DNA of 64,000 nt from Micromonospora zamorensis (GCF_900090275.1 NZ_LT607755.1:5704001-5768000), one strand, 5' to 3'; shown: positions 17,328-25,901, counted from the stretch's first letter. Notes: generated by a model from the sequence alone, not told the origin. Translations and numbers: made by a program.

Positions 17328-18215
17328 TTACTCGTTGAGGAAGCCGGCGATGCGGTCCCGCAGGTCGGCGCGTTCCGACCAGAGGACGCCGGGCCGGTCG
17401 TACACGTGCAGGGTGGCCTGGGGCAGCGCGGCGGCGAGTCGCTCGGCGACCTCGACCGGGTGCAGGTCGTCGCCCGCGTTGGCGATCACCAGCGCTGGCG
17501 CGGTCACCGCAGCGAGGGCGGTGGTGTCGCGCAACGGCGTCTGCTCGGCGAGGCCCGCCAGGCCGGCGGCCAGACCGTCGCGGAGCAGCTGGTCGAGCCG
17601 TTGCCGCAGGTACGCCCAGCCGGCGGGAGTGTTACGCACCGCAGGAGGCAGCTCCAGGGTGACGACGTCGGCGACCGCCGAGGCGTCCCCGCTCTCCACC
17701 GCCTCCAGCAGGTCCGTGATGCGTTCCTGCGCGACCGGGCCACGCGGCCGGTCGAGCACCGCGGGTAGGAAGAAGACCAGCTTCTCGAAACGGTCCGGGC
17801 TCTCCACGAGCAGCCGGCAGAGGGCACCGGCGCCGAGGCTCGCGCCGAACGCCCGACTGGCCCCGCCGAGGTCCGCGATCGCCCGCAGGTCCCGAGCGAG
17901 GTCCAGGTAGTTCCACGGCCCGTCCGGGGCCTCGGAACGGCCATGCCCACGGAACTGGAAGAACACCTTGCGGCCGGTCACCCCACTGCCGAACGGGCGG
18001 GTGGTGGCGATGCCGTTGCCCAGCCCGTGCGCGAACACGGTCACCGGGTCACCGGTGCCGGTGACCAGCCGCTCCAGCCGTACGCCGTGCGGGGTGGCGA
18101 CCAGGTCGGTGTCCGGCTCCGGCAGCGCCGGGCGGCCGGTACGCGGCCCACCCGGACCGGGCCCCCAGGTGCGGGGGCCGCTGTCCGGTGGGGGTGGCCA
18201 GCGGAAACCTCTCAC
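17328..18215 (-). CDS. Alpha/beta hydrolase fold protein, possibly lacking the catalytic His
   Basis: 295 residues from a GTG overlapping the DUF2516 stop (GTGA). A Pro/Gly-rich head of about 35 residues precedes the fold. The oxyanion region VFAHGLGNG and the nucleophile elbow AFGASLGAGA (about residue 127) are present. The last strand-loop, where a GH pair normally supplies the catalytic His, reads VYDRPGVLWSERADL and has no His. It may be a non-enzymatic or altered member. Substrate not predictable. Confidence 0.85.
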   Translation of the reverse strand: MRGFRWPPPPDSGPRTWGPGPGGPRTGRPALPEPDTDLVATPHGVRLERLVTGTGDPVTVFAHGLGNGIATTRPFGSGVTGRKVFFQFRGHGRSEAPDGPWNYLDLARDLRAIADLGGASRAFGASLGAGALCRLLVESPDRFEKLVFFLPAVLDRPRGPVAQERITDLLEAVESGDASAVADVVTLELPPAVRNTPAGWAYLRQRLDQLLRDGLAAGLAGLAEQTPLRDTTALAAVTAPALVIANAGDDLHPVEVAERLAAALPQATLHVYDRPGVLWSERADLRDRIAGFLNE

Positions 18216-18526
18216 CAGAACCCTTTGCCGTCGCTGAGGTCGCGAAGGCCGACCCGAACGTCGAGCAGGTAGATGAGACCGGCGGCGATGCCGATCAGTC
18301 CGAAGAGGCTGATCGGCCCGAAGCCGAGCAGGGTCAGCACGAGACAGACCGCCAGGATGGCGATCCAGCCACCCTTGGGAAGTGTCCCGATGGCGGGGAA
18401 GGCGTCGGAGCGCTGGGTGATCGCGTGGACCAGGGCGACGCCCTGGACGATCAGCGCGAAGACGAGCAGGATCAGCTCGATCACGTAGCGGACTTCGAAC
18501 GCGAAGATCGGCGCGGCGTTGGCCAT
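18212..18526 (-). CDS. DUF2516 family small membrane protein
   Basis: 104 residues with three hydrophobic segments (about 10-32, 52-68, 72-90) and the KGFW ending. In M. tuberculosis the equivalent gene (Rv0476) follows hbhA, as here. Function unknown. It is separated from the HBHA-like gene by a strong hairpin and overlaps the following hydrolase start. Confidence 0.88.
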   Translation of the reverse strand: MANAAPIFAFEVRYVIELILLVFALIVQGVALVHAITQRSDAFPAIGTLPKGGWIAILAVCLVLTLLGFGPISLFGLIGIAAGLIYLLDVRVGLRDLSDGKGFW

Positions 18527-18538
18527 GCCGGCAAGCTT

Positions 18539-18591
18539 ATGTCGAGGACCCCGGCTACGTCCGACAAGGACGCCGCCGGGGTCGTCGACAT
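18539..18591 (-). terminator. Long hairpin between the HBHA-like gene and DUF2516
   Basis: ATGTCGAGGACCCCGGC (18539-18555) pairs with GCCGGGGTCGTCGACAT (18575-18591), 16 of 17 positions, and the loop itself contains a CGTCC/GGACG stem. No T-run follows on the minus strand. It probably limits readthrough between two otherwise co-oriented genes. Confidence 0.75.
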
Positions 18592-18597
18592 GGCGAA

Positions 18598-19377
18598 CTA
18601 CTCGGCCGCCGGGCGGGTCCGCTTGGTGGCCCGGGGCAGCTTCGCCGACGGGGTCGCGGCCGGCTTGGCGGCCTTCGGTGCACGGGCTGCCTTCTTGACG
18701 GCGGCCGGCTTGGCCTCGGCGATCTCGGCCACGTCGGCCGGGGTCGGCACGTCGGCCGGGGCCGTGGCGGCGGGAGCCGCGGCCGTGGTGGCGGGAGCCG
18801 TGGCCGTGGTGGCGGGAGCCGTGGTGGCGGTGGGAGCCGGGGTGGCGGCAGTGGTCGCCGGTACACCCTCGGTGGCCTCGATGTCGGCGTTGACCGTCTC
18901 GGCGGCCTCCAGCACACCGGCGCCGACGACGCGCTCACCCCGGGCGACCAGCGCACCGTACGCGGCGAAGGCCCGCTCCTGGGCGGCCTGGGCGCCCGCG
19001 TACACCATGATGGCGTTGCGGGTCGCGGCGGCGCGCAGCTTGTCGAGGTCGGTGACCTCGCGCAGCTTGGCCAGGTCGGCGGCCTCGCGCAGCTTGGCCA
19101 GCTCGGCCGAGTCGCGCAGCTTGGCCAGGTCCAGTTCGGCCTGCGCCCGCTCGCGCAGCGTGCCGGCGGTCTCGTTGGCGGTACGCAGGGTCTCGGTGGC
19201 CTTCTGGCGCAGCTCGTAACCGGTCAGCACGGCCCGACCGCCCAGGTCGGCGACGACCCGGGTGCTGAGGACGCCGACCACGGCCGGCAGCTTGCGCAAC
19301 TGCTCGATGGCCAGCTCACCGGCGCCAGCGGCGGCGTAGATCGGGGCGGGGATGCGGTTGGTCTTCGGCTCGCTCAT
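18598..19377 (-). CDS. Heparin-binding hemagglutinin (HBHA)-like protein
   Basis: 259 residues. A long helical region (about 20-150) carries a tandem nine-residue motif, ELAKLREAA and variants, four times near residues 84-118. It is followed by a Thr/Ala/Pro-rich stretch encoded by GC-rich tandem repeats, and an Ala/Lys/Pro-rich basic tail (KKAARAPKAAKPAATPSAK). Mycobacterial HbhA has the same plan: coiled coil plus Lys/Pro/Ala tail that binds heparan sulfate. Synteny with Rv0474-Rv0475-Rv0476 supports the family. No signal peptide. In a soil actinomycete the role is unknown; envelope or polar-growth functions are possible. Its ATG overlaps the XRE gene stop. Confidence 0.82.
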   Translation of the reverse strand: MSEPKTNRIPAPIYAAAGAGELAIEQLRKLPAVVGVLSTRVVADLGGRAVLTGYELRQKATETLRTANETAGTLRERAQAELDLAKLRDSAELAKLREAADLAKLREVTDLDKLRAAATRNAIMVYAGAQAAQERAFAAYGALVARGERVVGAGVLEAAETVNADIEATEGVPATTAATPAPTATTAPATTATAPATTAAAPAATAPADVPTPADVAEIAEAKPAAVKKAARAPKAAKPAATPSAKLPRATKRTRPAAE

Positions 19378-20006
19378 GACGTCTCCTCTTCGGCCGCCGT
19401 GGCGGCCTCGCGGACCGCCGACCCGGCGGCCTTCTTCTCGGGGGTGTTGGTGCTGCCCGGGGCGGGTGCGGTGCCCGCCTCGGTGACGGCGACCGACTCG
19501 AGTACAGCCTCGGTCGGGGTGCCGCCTGCGGTGGTGGGGCCGGTGGCGGCCAGATTGGCCACGTCGGCGGGCTGACCGCCGACATCGGTCGGGGTGGTCG
19601 CCCCGACCGTGCCGCCGGTGGACCCGGTGCCGCTGCCCTCGGCGGGGGCCTGGGCGTCGGCCAGCCGGGTGTTCTCCCGGCGGAACGTCTCGTAGATCTG
19701 GGTGAGTGACTGCTTCTGGGCCATCGTCAGGTCGGCATCAACGGCGATGGCCGCGAGCACGCCGTGGCCTTCCTTGTCGTCGAGCAGCCCGGCGCGCAGG
19801 TACATCGCCGGGGTGGAGACCCGCAGCGCGCTCGCCAGTTGCTGGAGCACCTCGGCGCTGGGCTTGCGCAGGCCGCGCTCGATCTGGCTGAGGTACGGGT
19901 TGCTGACCCCCGCCTGCTCGGCGAGCTGACGGAGCGAGATCTTGGCGTTCCGCCGAAGATCGCGGATGAACCCGCCGACGTCGGGAAGGTCCTTCGGTGT
20001 GGCCAT
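19374..20006 (-). CDS. XRE family helix-turn-helix regulator
   Basis: 210 residues from ATG 20006, with TAGCGT 7 nt upstream on the minus strand. The XRE domain is clear (LRQLAEQAGVSNPYLSQIER, about residues 26-45), then a helical segment, then a long low-complexity Gly/Thr/Ala tail of about 90 residues. Equivalent to Rv0474 beside hbhA in M. tuberculosis. Coupled by ATGA to the HBHA-like gene and presumably regulates it; four GCTARC-class sites flank its promoter. Confidence 0.92.
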   Translation of the reverse strand: MATPKDLPDVGGFIRDLRRNAKISLRQLAEQAGVSNPYLSQIERGLRKPSAEVLQQLASALRVSTPAMYLRAGLLDDKEGHGVLAAIAVDADLTMAQKQSLTQIYETFRRENTRLADAQAPAEGSGTGSTGGTVGATTPTDVGGQPADVANLAATGPTTAGGTPTEAVLESVAVTEAGTAPAPGSTNTPEKKAAGSAVREAATAAEEETS

Positions 20007-20013
20007 GACTGCG

Positions 20014-20065
20014 ACGCTAACCGGCCGCGCTAGCTCCTGCAAGCAAAACGCTAGCCACAGTTAGC
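20014..20065. promoter_or_regulatory. Promoter region of the XRE-HBHA operon with four GCTARC-type sites
   Basis: GCTAAC (20016), GCTAGC (20029), GCTAGC (20050) and GTTAGC (20060) lie within 50 bp. The first overlaps the minus-strand -10 TAGCGT (20019-20014). Two sites are perfect palindromes and the outer two are inverted copies of each other. A clustered operator for the XRE protein is the simplest reading, not proven. Confidence 0.5.
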
Positions 20066-20117
20066 AAGGTCTCAGCGGACGGTTGCGCCCCGCTCCCCCG
20101 ATCCGTACGGTCCGTCC

Positions 20118-20915
20118 GTGCACAAGATCACAGTCAATGGAGCAAGCATCGCGTACGACGAGGCGGGCACCGGTTCGCCCGTCGTACTGCTGCACGCTGG
20201 CATCGCCGACCGGCGGATGTGGCGAGGGCAGCTTCCCGCGCTCGCCGCCCGCCACCGGGTGATCGTCCCGGACCTGCGCGGCTACGGGGACTCGGAGCTG
20301 CCGCCGACCCCGTTCGCGCACCACGACGACGTGGCCGGCCTGCTGGACGCGCTCGACCTGCCCCGTGCCGCCCTGGTCGGCTGCTCCTTCGGCGGGGCGG
20401 TCGCCATCGACACCGCACTGGCCCACCCCGACCGGGTGAGCGCACTTGCGCTGTTCGACACGGCGGTCTCCGGCAACGAGTGGTCCGAGGAGGCGAACGA
20501 CCTCTGGGACGACCTGGTCGGCGAGGTCGACCCCGACGACTTCGTCGCCGGCGCTGCCGGTGAGGTGCGGTTCTGGGTGGTCGGCCCGGGCCGCCAGCCG
20601 CAGGACGTCGACCCCGCGCTCCTCGCGTTCGCGCAGGAGATGGACCAGCGTGCGCTCGCCGCCGAGTTGGCGCTCGGTGCGGTCGAGGTGGGAGAGCTGA
20701 CGCCGCCGGCGATCGGCCGCCTCGGCGAGCTGACAGTGCCCGTCCTGGTCACCGCCGGCGCCGCCGACGTACCGGACATCAGCCGGCTCGCCGACCGGAT
20801 CGCCGCCGAGGTCCCCGGCGCGGTACGGCTGCCGGACGTGCCGGACGCCGCACACCTGTTGCCGCTGGAGCGTCCGGAGCCGGTCAACGCCGCACTGCTC
20901 GACTTCCTGCGCTAG
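20118..20915 (+). CDS. Alpha/beta hydrolase
   Basis: 265 residues from GTG 20118 with TACGGT 6 nt upstream. Complete triad candidates: nucleophile in GCSFGG (about residue 93), Asp in AGAADVPD, and His in DAAHLLPLERP near the C-terminus. Overall text resembles haloalkane dehalogenase, lactonase and 3-oxoadipate enol-lactonase relatives. Substrate unknown. Convergent with the asparaginase gene, 7 bp apart. Confidence 0.9.
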   Translation: MHKITVNGASIAYDEAGTGSPVVLLHAGIADRRMWRGQLPALAARHRVIVPDLRGYGDSELPPTPFAHHDDVAGLLDALDLPRAALVGCSFGGAVAIDTALAHPDRVSALALFDTAVSGNEWSEEANDLWDDLVGEVDPDDFVAGAAGEVRFWVVGPGRQPQDVDPALLAFAQEMDQRALAAELALGAVEVGELTPPAIGRLGELTVPVLVTAGAADVPDISRLADRIAAEVPGAVRLPDVPDAAHLLPLERPEPVNAALLDFLR

Positions 20916-20922
20916 ACGACAG

Positions 20923-21882
20923 TCACCAGAGCGGGCGGACCGCGCCGACCGGGACACCGCCGCCGAAGAGCGGCACCTCGGCGTACTCGGTCAGCACCGG
21001 GGCGTCCACACCGAGCCGGCGCAGCGCGGACACCAGCACCGGCATCCGGGCCCGGTCGGCGCCGTCGTCGATCTTCAGTGCGACGGCGCCGACACCCGGC
21101 AGGGCCACCGCGATCACGCCCTCGGCACCGACCTTGGCCAGCAGGCCCGGAACGCCGCGCATCAAGCGGGTGTCGTCGGCCTGGGTGCCACCGACGATCT
21201 CCGGGTACGCGCGCATCGCGTCGGCCACCGTTCGCGGCACCGAGCCGGGCTCGGCGTCGACCAGCCGGAGGAACGCCCCGGCCAGGCCGGTGAGCGACAC
21301 CGCAAGCACCGGGGCGCCGCAACCGTCCACGCCCACCGCCGCCGCCTGCTCGCCGGTGAACTCCTCGATGGCCGCCCGCAACCGCTGCTGCAACGGGTGC
21401 TCCGGCCGCCAGTAACCATCCAGCGGCCAACCGGCGGCCTCGCAGGTCAGCAGCATCCCGCTGTGCTTGCCGGAGCAGTTCATCTGCACCCGGTTCGGGC
21501 CGCCCCCGGCGCGCAGCACGGCCTCCCGGGCGGCCACGCCCACCGGCAGGTCGGGCGGGCAGTGCAGGGCCGAGGCGTCCAACCCGGCCCGCTGGAGCAA
21601 CGCACCGACCCTGGCCAGGTGGAAGTCCTCACCGGCGTGACTCGCCGAGACCAGCGCCACGTCGGCCGGGTCGGTCAACGGCAGGCCGGCACGCAGCATC
21701 CCGATCGCCTGCATCGGCTTGCTGGCCGAGCGGGGGAAGATCGGCGACGTCACGTCCCCGGCGGACGCCACCGCCGCACCGGCGGCGTCCAGCACCACCA
21801 CCGAACCTCGGTGCGCCCCCTCCACGAACCCGGAACGGACCACCTCGGCGAGTGGAGAGCCACCCTCGTACGTCTTCGTCAC
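20923..21882 (-). CDS. Asparaginase (Rhizobium etli-type, PF06089)
   Basis: 319 residues from GTG 21882 with TACCGT 7 nt upstream. It matches the thermolabile type II (class 3) asparaginases, unrelated to E. coli AnsA/AnsB: IFPRSASKPMQAI (SxxK nucleophile motif), VSASHAGEDFH, MNCSGKHSGML and VDGCGAPV are all visible. Likely hydrolyses L-asparagine to aspartate and ammonia in the cytoplasm. No operon partner. Confidence 0.92.
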   Translation of the reverse strand: MTKTYEGGSPLAEVVRSGFVEGAHRGSVVVLDAAGAAVASAGDVTSPIFPRSASKPMQAIGMLRAGLPLTDPADVALVSASHAGEDFHLARVGALLQRAGLDASALHCPPDLPVGVAAREAVLRAGGGPNRVQMNCSGKHSGMLLTCEAAGWPLDGYWRPEHPLQQRLRAAIEEFTGEQAAAVGVDGCGAPVLAVSLTGLAGAFLRLVDAEPGSVPRTVADAMRAYPEIVGGTQADDTRLMRGVPGLLAKVGAEGVIAVALPGVGAVALKIDDGADRARMPVLVSALRRLGVDAPVLTEYAEVPLFGGGVPVGAVRPLW

Positions 21883-21976
21883 GCGCTGGACGGTACCGAC
21901 GGTGCCGGGGTGCCCGTCGGCGGGGTGACCAGGTGGTCCTCCGCTCGGGTGACAGGAGCGTGGGACCGGCCCGGCC

Positions 21977-22804
21977 TTACAGCCCGAGCAGCTCGCGAGC
22001 CTCGGCGGTGGTCAGCGGCGGGCGTTGAGCGAGCTGGGCGAAACCCACAGCGCGGGCGACCAGTTGCATGTTGGACTCCACCGGACGGCCCTTGGCGTAC
22101 GTCACTGTGTCCTCCATACCGACCCTCAGGTGCCCGCCGGTCGACAGGGAGGCCAGCAGCACCGGAATCGTGCTGCGGCCGACCCCGGTGGCCGAGAACG
22201 TGGTGCCCTCGGGCAGGTCCCGCAGCATCCGGTGCGCCGCGACCAGCGTCTCGGTGGTGCCCGGCATACCGCCCGGCACGCCCATCACGAAGTCGACGTG
22301 CACGTGCCCGCCGGCCGGCAGGCCGTACCTGCCGAGCAACCGCTGCAACGCGGACAGGTGGCCGAGGTCGAAGATCTCGTACTCCGGCACGATCCCGCGT
22401 TCCTGCATCCGGGTGTGCAGGTCGACGATGAACTCCCAGCGGTTGAGGAAGACGTCGTTGCCGAAGTTGACGGTGCCCATCGTGCACGAGGCCATGTCCG
22501 GCCTGGCATCGAGGACGGCCAGCCGAGCAGCCTCCGGATCGGTCACCGCGCCGCCGGAGGAGAGCTGCACGATCAGGTCCGTGCTCTCCCGCAGCGCCAC
22601 CACCGTGTCGGCCAGGCGCACCGGGTCGAGGCTCGGCCGCGCCTCGTCGTCACGGATGTGGACGTGGATCACGGCAGCGCCGAGCGCCTCGCACTCCTTG
22701 GCGGTGAGCAGCAACTCGTCGAGGGTCACCGGCAGCGCCGGCACCTCTGCCTTGGCCGACTCAGCGCCGGTCGGGGCCACCGTGATCAACGTCCCTGTTG
22801 TCAT
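21977..22804 (-). CDS. Beta-keto acid cleavage enzyme (BKACE, DUF849 family)
   Basis: 275 residues from ATG 22804; TAGGAT lies 7 nt upstream. The family is clear from VIHVHIRDDEARPSLDP (metal-binding His pair), VQLSSGG, GTVNFGNDVFLNRWEF and TFSATGVGRSTIP. Members condense a beta-keto acid with acetyl-CoA; the founding activity is 3-keto-5-aminohexanoate cleavage in lysine fermentation, but most family members have other substrates. Substrate cannot be set from sequence. Own promoter. Confidence 0.9.
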   Translation of the reverse strand: MTTGTLITVAPTGAESAKAEVPALPVTLDELLLTAKECEALGAAVIHVHIRDDEARPSLDPVRLADTVVALRESTDLIVQLSSGGAVTDPEAARLAVLDARPDMASCTMGTVNFGNDVFLNRWEFIVDLHTRMQERGIVPEYEIFDLGHLSALQRLLGRYGLPAGGHVHVDFVMGVPGGMPGTTETLVAAHRMLRDLPEGTTFSATGVGRSTIPVLLASLSTGGHLRVGMEDTVTYAKGRPVESNMQLVARAVGFAQLAQRPPLTTAEARELLGL

Positions 22805-22827
22805 GCCGGCGATCCTAGACGGCCCGC

Positions 22828-23940
22828 TCAGGACGGGTCGATCGCCGCCGCGGTCTCGCCGATCATCAGCGCGGCATCGTCGGAGACGTTCCGCTTGATC
22901 ACGGCGAGAGCGACCTGACCCAGCTCGTGGTGCAGCACCGCGGTGCCGACGAAGCCGACCGCCCGGCCGTCGAGGGTCACCGGCGTACCGGCCGCCGGCG
23001 GCTGGTCGGTGGTCACCCCGTCCAGGTGCAGGAGTACGAGGCGGCGCGGCGGCCGACCCATGTTGTGCACCCGGGCCACCGTCTCCTGCCCCCGGTAGCA
23101 ACCCTTGTCCAGGTGCACCGCCGGGCCGATCAGGTCCACCTCGGCCGGGATGGTCCGGTGGTCGGTGTCCACCCCGACCCGGGGCTGGCGCGCGGCCACC
23201 CGGATCGCCTCGTACGCCCAGAGCCCCGCGACCGGCACGCCCGCGCCGCGCAGCTCCGCCACGACCTGGTCCATCGCTGAGCGGGGCACCAGCAGGTCCA
23301 CCCCGAGCGGGCCGCGGCGGGCCCAACCACCGATCGGCAGCGGTCGTACGTCGTACCGCGCGCTCGCCCGGAGTGGCACGGCACCGTGCGGGAACTTCGG
23401 ACCCGGCACCGCGACCTGGTCCGGCGCGGCGAGCCCGGGCACGCCGAGCGTGCTCAGCGCCTCCGTCGCCGCCGGCCCGACCAGGGACAACAGTGCCCGC
23501 TCGGCGGTCGCGTCGCGCGGCTCGACCTTGCTGAAGAACCGCATCTTGTTCAGGTAGGCCAGCAGACCCTCGGTGGCCCCCGGCTCGGTGTCCAGCCAGG
23601 TGGTCTCGCCGTCCTCCGCGACCATGGCGTGCTGCTCGATGTGGCCGTGCGGGGACAGCACCAGCAGTTCGGTGCCCTCACCGGCGGCCAGTGCGCTCAG
23701 GTGCTGCGAGGTGACAGTGTGCAGCCAGCTGGCCCGCTCTTCCCCGGGCACCGCGATGATCCCCCGGTGCGACCGGTCGACCAGACCGACCTCGGTGTCC
23801 AGGGTGCGCTGCTCACGCAGCGGGTCGCCGTAGTGTGCGGCCACCCCCCGCACCCCGGCCGCGACATGCGCCGGATCCGGCTGGTCACGGCTGGCCTCGT
23901 CGATGCCCTCGACGGCCACCGCGCCCGCGATGTCGATCAT
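22828..23940 (-). CDS. ygfZ: Folate-binding protein YgfZ (GcvT-like)
   Basis: 370 residues from ATG 23940, which overlaps the fur stop (ATGA). The YgfZ signature DKGCYRGQET is at about residues 276-285; the rest is the GcvT-like three-domain fold. YgfZ uses folate to support iron-sulfur cluster assembly or repair. Coupling to a Fur family gene suggests a link to metal or oxidative control (inferred). Confidence 0.92.
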   Translation of the reverse strand: MIDIAGAVAVEGIDEASRDQPDPAHVAAGVRGVAAHYGDPLREQRTLDTEVGLVDRSHRGIIAVPGEERASWLHTVTSQHLSALAAGEGTELLVLSPHGHIEQHAMVAEDGETTWLDTEPGATEGLLAYLNKMRFFSKVEPRDATAERALLSLVGPAATEALSTLGVPGLAAPDQVAVPGPKFPHGAVPLRASARYDVRPLPIGGWARRGPLGVDLLVPRSAMDQVVAELRGAGVPVAGLWAYEAIRVAARQPRVGVDTDHRTIPAEVDLIGPAVHLDKGCYRGQETVARVHNMGRPPRRLVLLHLDGVTTDQPPAAGTPVTLDGRAVGFVGTAVLHHELGQVALAVIKRNVSDDAALMIGETAAAIDPS

Positions 23941-24365
23941 TTGTCGTCCCCGTTCTCGCAGCGTACGCAGACGCCGAAAAGTGACACGTGCCCGATATCC
24001 ACCCGGAACCCCCGCTGCGTGGCCAACTGGTCGGCGAGCGGGCGCAGCAGCTCCGGATCGATCTCGTCGATCGCGCCGCACTCCCGGCAGACCAGGTGGA
24101 CGTGTTGGTGCTCACCGGCCGCGTGATAGGTCGGTGAGCCGTGCGACAGGTGCGTGTGGGTGACCAGGCCGAGCCGTTCCAACAGCTCAAGCGTGCGGTA
24201 GATGGTGGTGATGTTGACGCCGGCCGCGACCTCCCGGACGGCGGTGTGCACCTGCTCCGGGCTGGCGTGCCCCAGATCGAGCACCGCCTGGAGGACGAGC
24301 TGCCGTTGGGCCGTCAGCCGCAGCCCACGGGCCCGCAGCATTTCCGCGAGGGAGGATTCGGACAC
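23937..24365 (-). CDS. Fur family transcriptional regulator
   Basis: 142 residues from a GTG with TATGAT 6 nt upstream. Winged helix in the first 80 residues; metal-site histidines in AGEHQHVHLVCRECG; structural zinc cysteines in CREC and CVRC. Whether it senses iron, zinc or peroxide cannot be decided from sequence; actinobacterial genomes usually hold several Fur paralogs. Cotranscribed with ygfZ; divergent from the pabC-like gene. Confidence 0.92.
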   Translation of the reverse strand: MSESSLAEMLRARGLRLTAQRQLVLQAVLDLGHASPEQVHTAVREVAAGVNITTIYRTLELLERLGLVTHTHLSHGSPTYHAAGEHQHVHLVCRECGAIDEIDPELLRPLADQLATQRGFRVDIGHVSLFGVCVRCENGDDK

Positions 24366-24434
24366 CGTCCGATCATAGTTCGGCCACCAGGCTGCTCCTC
24401 ACATCGCGATCGACCGCCACTACGCTCGACGGTC

Positions 24435-25313
24435 ATGGTGAAGTCGTCCGGCGGGGAGGTCACGGCCGGCCCGACCGCGCGGATCGCCGTGCTCGGGCGC
24501 GGCCTGATTCCGACCGGCGACCCCGTGCTTCGCGGCGACGACCTCGGCGTCCTGCACGGCGACGGCATCTTCGAAACCATGCACCTGCGGCACGGCCGGC
24601 CGTGGCTGCGCGACGAGCACCTGGCCCGCCTGGTCGCGGCGGCCTTGGCCATCGACCTGCCCCTACCCCCCACCGCAGCGCTGACCGACCTGCTCGACGA
24701 GGTACGCGCAGACTGGCCGACGCCCGTGGAAGGGGCGCTCCGGCTGGTCTGCACGAGGGGCCCGGAGGCCGGCGGCCCCCCGACGGTCTACGCCACGCTG
24801 GCCGAGGTGCCGGCGCCTTCCCGGGCAGCCCGGCGGAACGGGATCAATGTGGCCACCCTGCCGCTGGGGGTGCCCGCCGGCACTCGCCCCGGGCTGAGCT
24901 GGCTGCCGGCCGGGATCAAATCCACGTCGTACGCGGTCAGCAGCGCCGCCCGCCGCTGGGCCGGGCGGGCCGGCGTGGACGACGTGCTGTGGGTCTCCTC
25001 CGACGGCTACGCGCTGGAGGGCCCCACGGCCAACGTGGTGTGGCTCACCGACGACACGCTCTGCACGGTGCCGGCCGCGACAACCGGCATCCTCGCCGGC
25101 ACGACCGTCGCCTGGTTGCTCGCCCACGCCGCCGAGCTGGGCCTGAACACCGCCGAGCGGCTGGCCACGGTGGCCGAGCTGCACGCCGCGGACGGCCTGT
25201 GGTTCACCTCGTCGCTACGCGGAGCCGCCGAGGTGCACACGCTGGACGGGGTGCGTCGGGCTCGCTGCCCGCGCACCCCCGCCCTGCACGCCCTGCTGGG
25301 TTTCCCGGTCTAG
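24435..25313 (+). CDS. pabC: Aminotransferase class IV, probable aminodeoxychorismate lyase
   Basis: 292 residues from ATG 24435, with TACGCT 8 nt upstream. Fold-type IV PLP enzyme: GDGIFETMHL, PLP-lysine in AGIKSTSY (about residue 160) and EGPTANVVW. In M. tuberculosis the gene beside the nitrobindin (Rv0812) is of the same class and has been assigned to p-aminobenzoate formation. Branched-chain or D-amino-acid aminotransferase is the alternative. Convergent with the nitrobindin gene, with no gap between the two stops. Confidence 0.82.
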   Translation: MVKSSGGEVTAGPTARIAVLGRGLIPTGDPVLRGDDLGVLHGDGIFETMHLRHGRPWLRDEHLARLVAAALAIDLPLPPTAALTDLLDEVRADWPTPVEGALRLVCTRGPEAGGPPTVYATLAEVPAPSRAARRNGINVATLPLGVPAGTRPGLSWLPAGIKSTSYAVSSAARRWAGRAGVDDVLWVSSDGYALEGPTANVVWLTDDTLCTVPAATTGILAGTTVAWLLAHAAELGLNTAERLATVAELHAADGLWFTSSLRGAAEVHTLDGVRRARCPRTPALHALLGFPV

Positions 25314-25901
25314 TCAGCCGCCGACCCGGACGAGCCGGGCGGAGAGGTGCGGGCTGAGACCATGGCCCATGGCGGCCATCTCCTGGGCGTAGAGCAGCGC
25401 ACCCTCGACGATGCCGAAGAGCCGCTTCCCACCGGTGACCTCCTTGGCGGTCGGAGTCCGGACCACCGCGTCGGTGGCGAACTCGACCTGGGTGCCGGTG
25501 CGCTTGCCCAGGTGCAACTCCATCACCCCGGTCGGAGTGCTCAGCAGCGCCTCCAGCTCGTCGGTCGCCCGCCCGTCCACCAGCACCGGCCGCCACCAGC
25601 CGATCTCACGACCGGCCGGCCGGACCGGCTTGCTCTGCTCGTCCAGGATCCAGGCGCGGGACTCGTAGTGCAGGAACGGTCGGCCGTCGTGGCTGATCCG
25701 GATCTCCTGCGCGTAGTCGAAGTCCTCGATGGTGGGGAAACCACCCTTGCCCCGGCCGCGCCACAGCCCGATGTAGGGCAGCAGGCCGTCCAGCGCGGGG
25801 TGCAGCTTCGGCCCGACCCGCAGGTCGTGGCTCTCCTCGAACGGGTACTCCTCGACCGGCGGCGCGTTCAGCCACGGCGGCTGCAGCGGGTTCTCGCTCA
25901 C
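25314..25901 (-). CDS. Nitrobindin-family heme-binding protein (FABP-like)
   Basis: 195 residues from a GTG that overlaps the stop of a 34-residue upstream gene (GTGA). The GxWxGxG nitrobindin motif reads GLWRGRGKGGFPT (about residues 46-58). Family members are ten-stranded beta-barrels that bind heme b and isomerise peroxynitrite. The M. tuberculosis homolog Rv0813c lies next to Rv0812 in the same relation. Confidence 0.9.
   Translation of the reverse strand: MSENPLQPPWLNAPPVEEYPFEESHDLRVGPKLHPALDGLLPYIGLWRGRGKGGFPTIEDFDYAQEIRISHDGRPFLHYESRAWILDEQSKPVRPAGREIGWWRPVLVDGRATDELEALLSTPTGVMELHLGKRTGTQVEFATDAVVRTPTAKEVTGGKRLFGIVEGALLYAQEMAAMGHGLSPHLSARLVRVGG

Noticed and set aside
18760..18860. 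Tandem repeat resembling a CRISPR or minisatellite
   Set aside because: The repeats are in frame and encode the Thr/Ala/Pro-rich part of the HBHA-like protein; there are no unique spacers.
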